Assembly (NCBI GenBank): GCA_025642075.2
Contig: JAODUO010000424.1
Location: 251,001 to 315,000 of the forward strand
Length of the DNA stretch: 64,000 nucleotides
Source: Ridgeia piscesae
Lineage: Eukaryota; Annelida; Polychaeta; Sabellida; Siboglinidae
Direction of reading: 5' to 3'
Under the pieces are notes generated by a model, which saw only the letters and a list, made by a program, of their open reading frames with translations, was not told the DNA's origin and made no database searches. The translations under genes were made by a program, and so were the position numbers. How positions within the stretch are numbered: the stretch's first letter is position 1; each line of letters starts with the position of its first letter. This document shows positions 63,544 to 64,000 of the stretch, in pieces.

Positions 63544-63657
63544 CCACTTGGGTGGGAGGAGGCTACATTAATGGAACAGCCGAGTCAGTGTTCACGGAAG
63601 GAATGGGGCTTGTCTGGACTCAGGCCCCTATCGGATACGCCATAAGTCTCTGTCTAG
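63544..63657 (+). CDS. SLC5A7: SLC5A7 second recognised coding exon
   Basis: The acceptor GAACTGTTATCAG completes an Ala codon, then '[20 protein letters not shown]' and '[17 protein letters not shown]', donor GTGAGT in phase 1. The [15 protein letters not shown] and QAPIGY text is nearly invariant in CHT1 and includes parts of transmembrane segments 2 and 3. The gene continues beyond the window. Confidence 0.97.
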
Positions 63658-64000
63658 GTGAGTCTGTCTGTCTCCGTCTCCATCTCTGTCTCCCTCGCCG
63701 CCTGCGTCCCCCATGTTTCTCTCCTCTACTCTTCCCTACGGTGGTGTGCGCATATTTACATTGATGCTCTTGTCATATTCGAATTACGTAAACAATGTAA
63801 TAAAGACAAAGGTATACAGCCCAGTGTACTAATGTTGCGTATGCATTGAACAAGTACACTATTATATATAACTGAAACTCGTTATATTGATCAAGATGAT
63901 TGGGTGTCATGGTTTGAGTGCACCTTATGAAATGAGACCGATTGATGTTCCACGTAGATTGTTATCAGCGATTGATTACCCGAGTCTCTTTAGTGATCCA
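63658..64000. other. SLC5A7: SLC5A7 intron, partial
   Basis: Begins with GTGAGTCTGTCTGTC; the next exon is outside the window. Confidence 0.85.

Overview
This window is AT-rich metazoan nuclear DNA: short exons with GT/AG borders are scattered through long introns, and the rest is dense with LINE relics, cut-and-paste transposons, minisatellites and microsatellites. The LINE families (RTE-like, CR1/L2-like), a P2X7R C-terminal-like zinc domain fragment, a tRNA-derived SINE and the repeat style fit a marine invertebrate, most likely a mollusc. That placement is inference; nothing here fixes the species. No operon, CRISPR array, rRNA or functional tRNA gene was seen.

Three host genes can be supported. 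(1) MMAB (cob(I)alamin adenosyltransferase), minus strand, 32057-43889: eight exons join in frame from the ATP-binding loop to the stop codon. Only the mitochondrial-targeting exon was not found. (2) SLC5A7 (high-affinity choline transporter), plus strand, first two recognisable coding exons at 62428-62620 and 63544-63657; the gene runs off the right edge. (3) A secreted protein, minus strand, with a signal peptide and coiled coil (16843-17044) spliced in phase 1 to a thrombospondin type-1 repeat (9573-9746); its remainder lies to the left or is missing. A further set of unidentified minus-strand exon-like patches sits at 23.6-23.97 kb and 19.03-19.53 kb.

Layout: 0.7-8.9 kb holds four degenerate LINE fragments, mainly on the minus strand. 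9.5-17.1 kb is the TSP1-gene locus; its 7.1 kb intron contains TG and GA simple repeats, a 3.2 kb 55-bp satellite and a duplicated block of odd hybrid composition. 17.9-28 kb contains a P2X7R-like fragment, a complete-ended 2.28 kb hAT element (8-bp target duplication), the unidentified exons, and a 3.24 kb element with perfect 32-bp terminal inverted repeats and 7-bp target duplications. 32-44 kb is MMAB, whose introns are packed with minisatellites that start close to 5' splice sites. Its last intron carries a TTAA-flanked transposon encoding a two-exon protein with a Mutator-like zinc domain but no catalytic domain. 44-56.8 kb is intergenic, with a fold-back element, a 1.3 kb terminal-inverted-repeat element, minisatellites, a broken retrotransposon gag and a broken hAT transposase. 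57.4-60.4 kb is tandem repeats. The right end is SLC5A7, preceded by a SINE.

The genes show no evident functional linkage; the window reads as ordinary gene-poor invertebrate DNA heavily shaped by mobile elements. The most unusual items are the TTAA element with its truncated coding capacity, the two elements with 7-bp target duplications, the minisatellite-filled MMAB introns and the hybrid block beside the 55-bp satellite.
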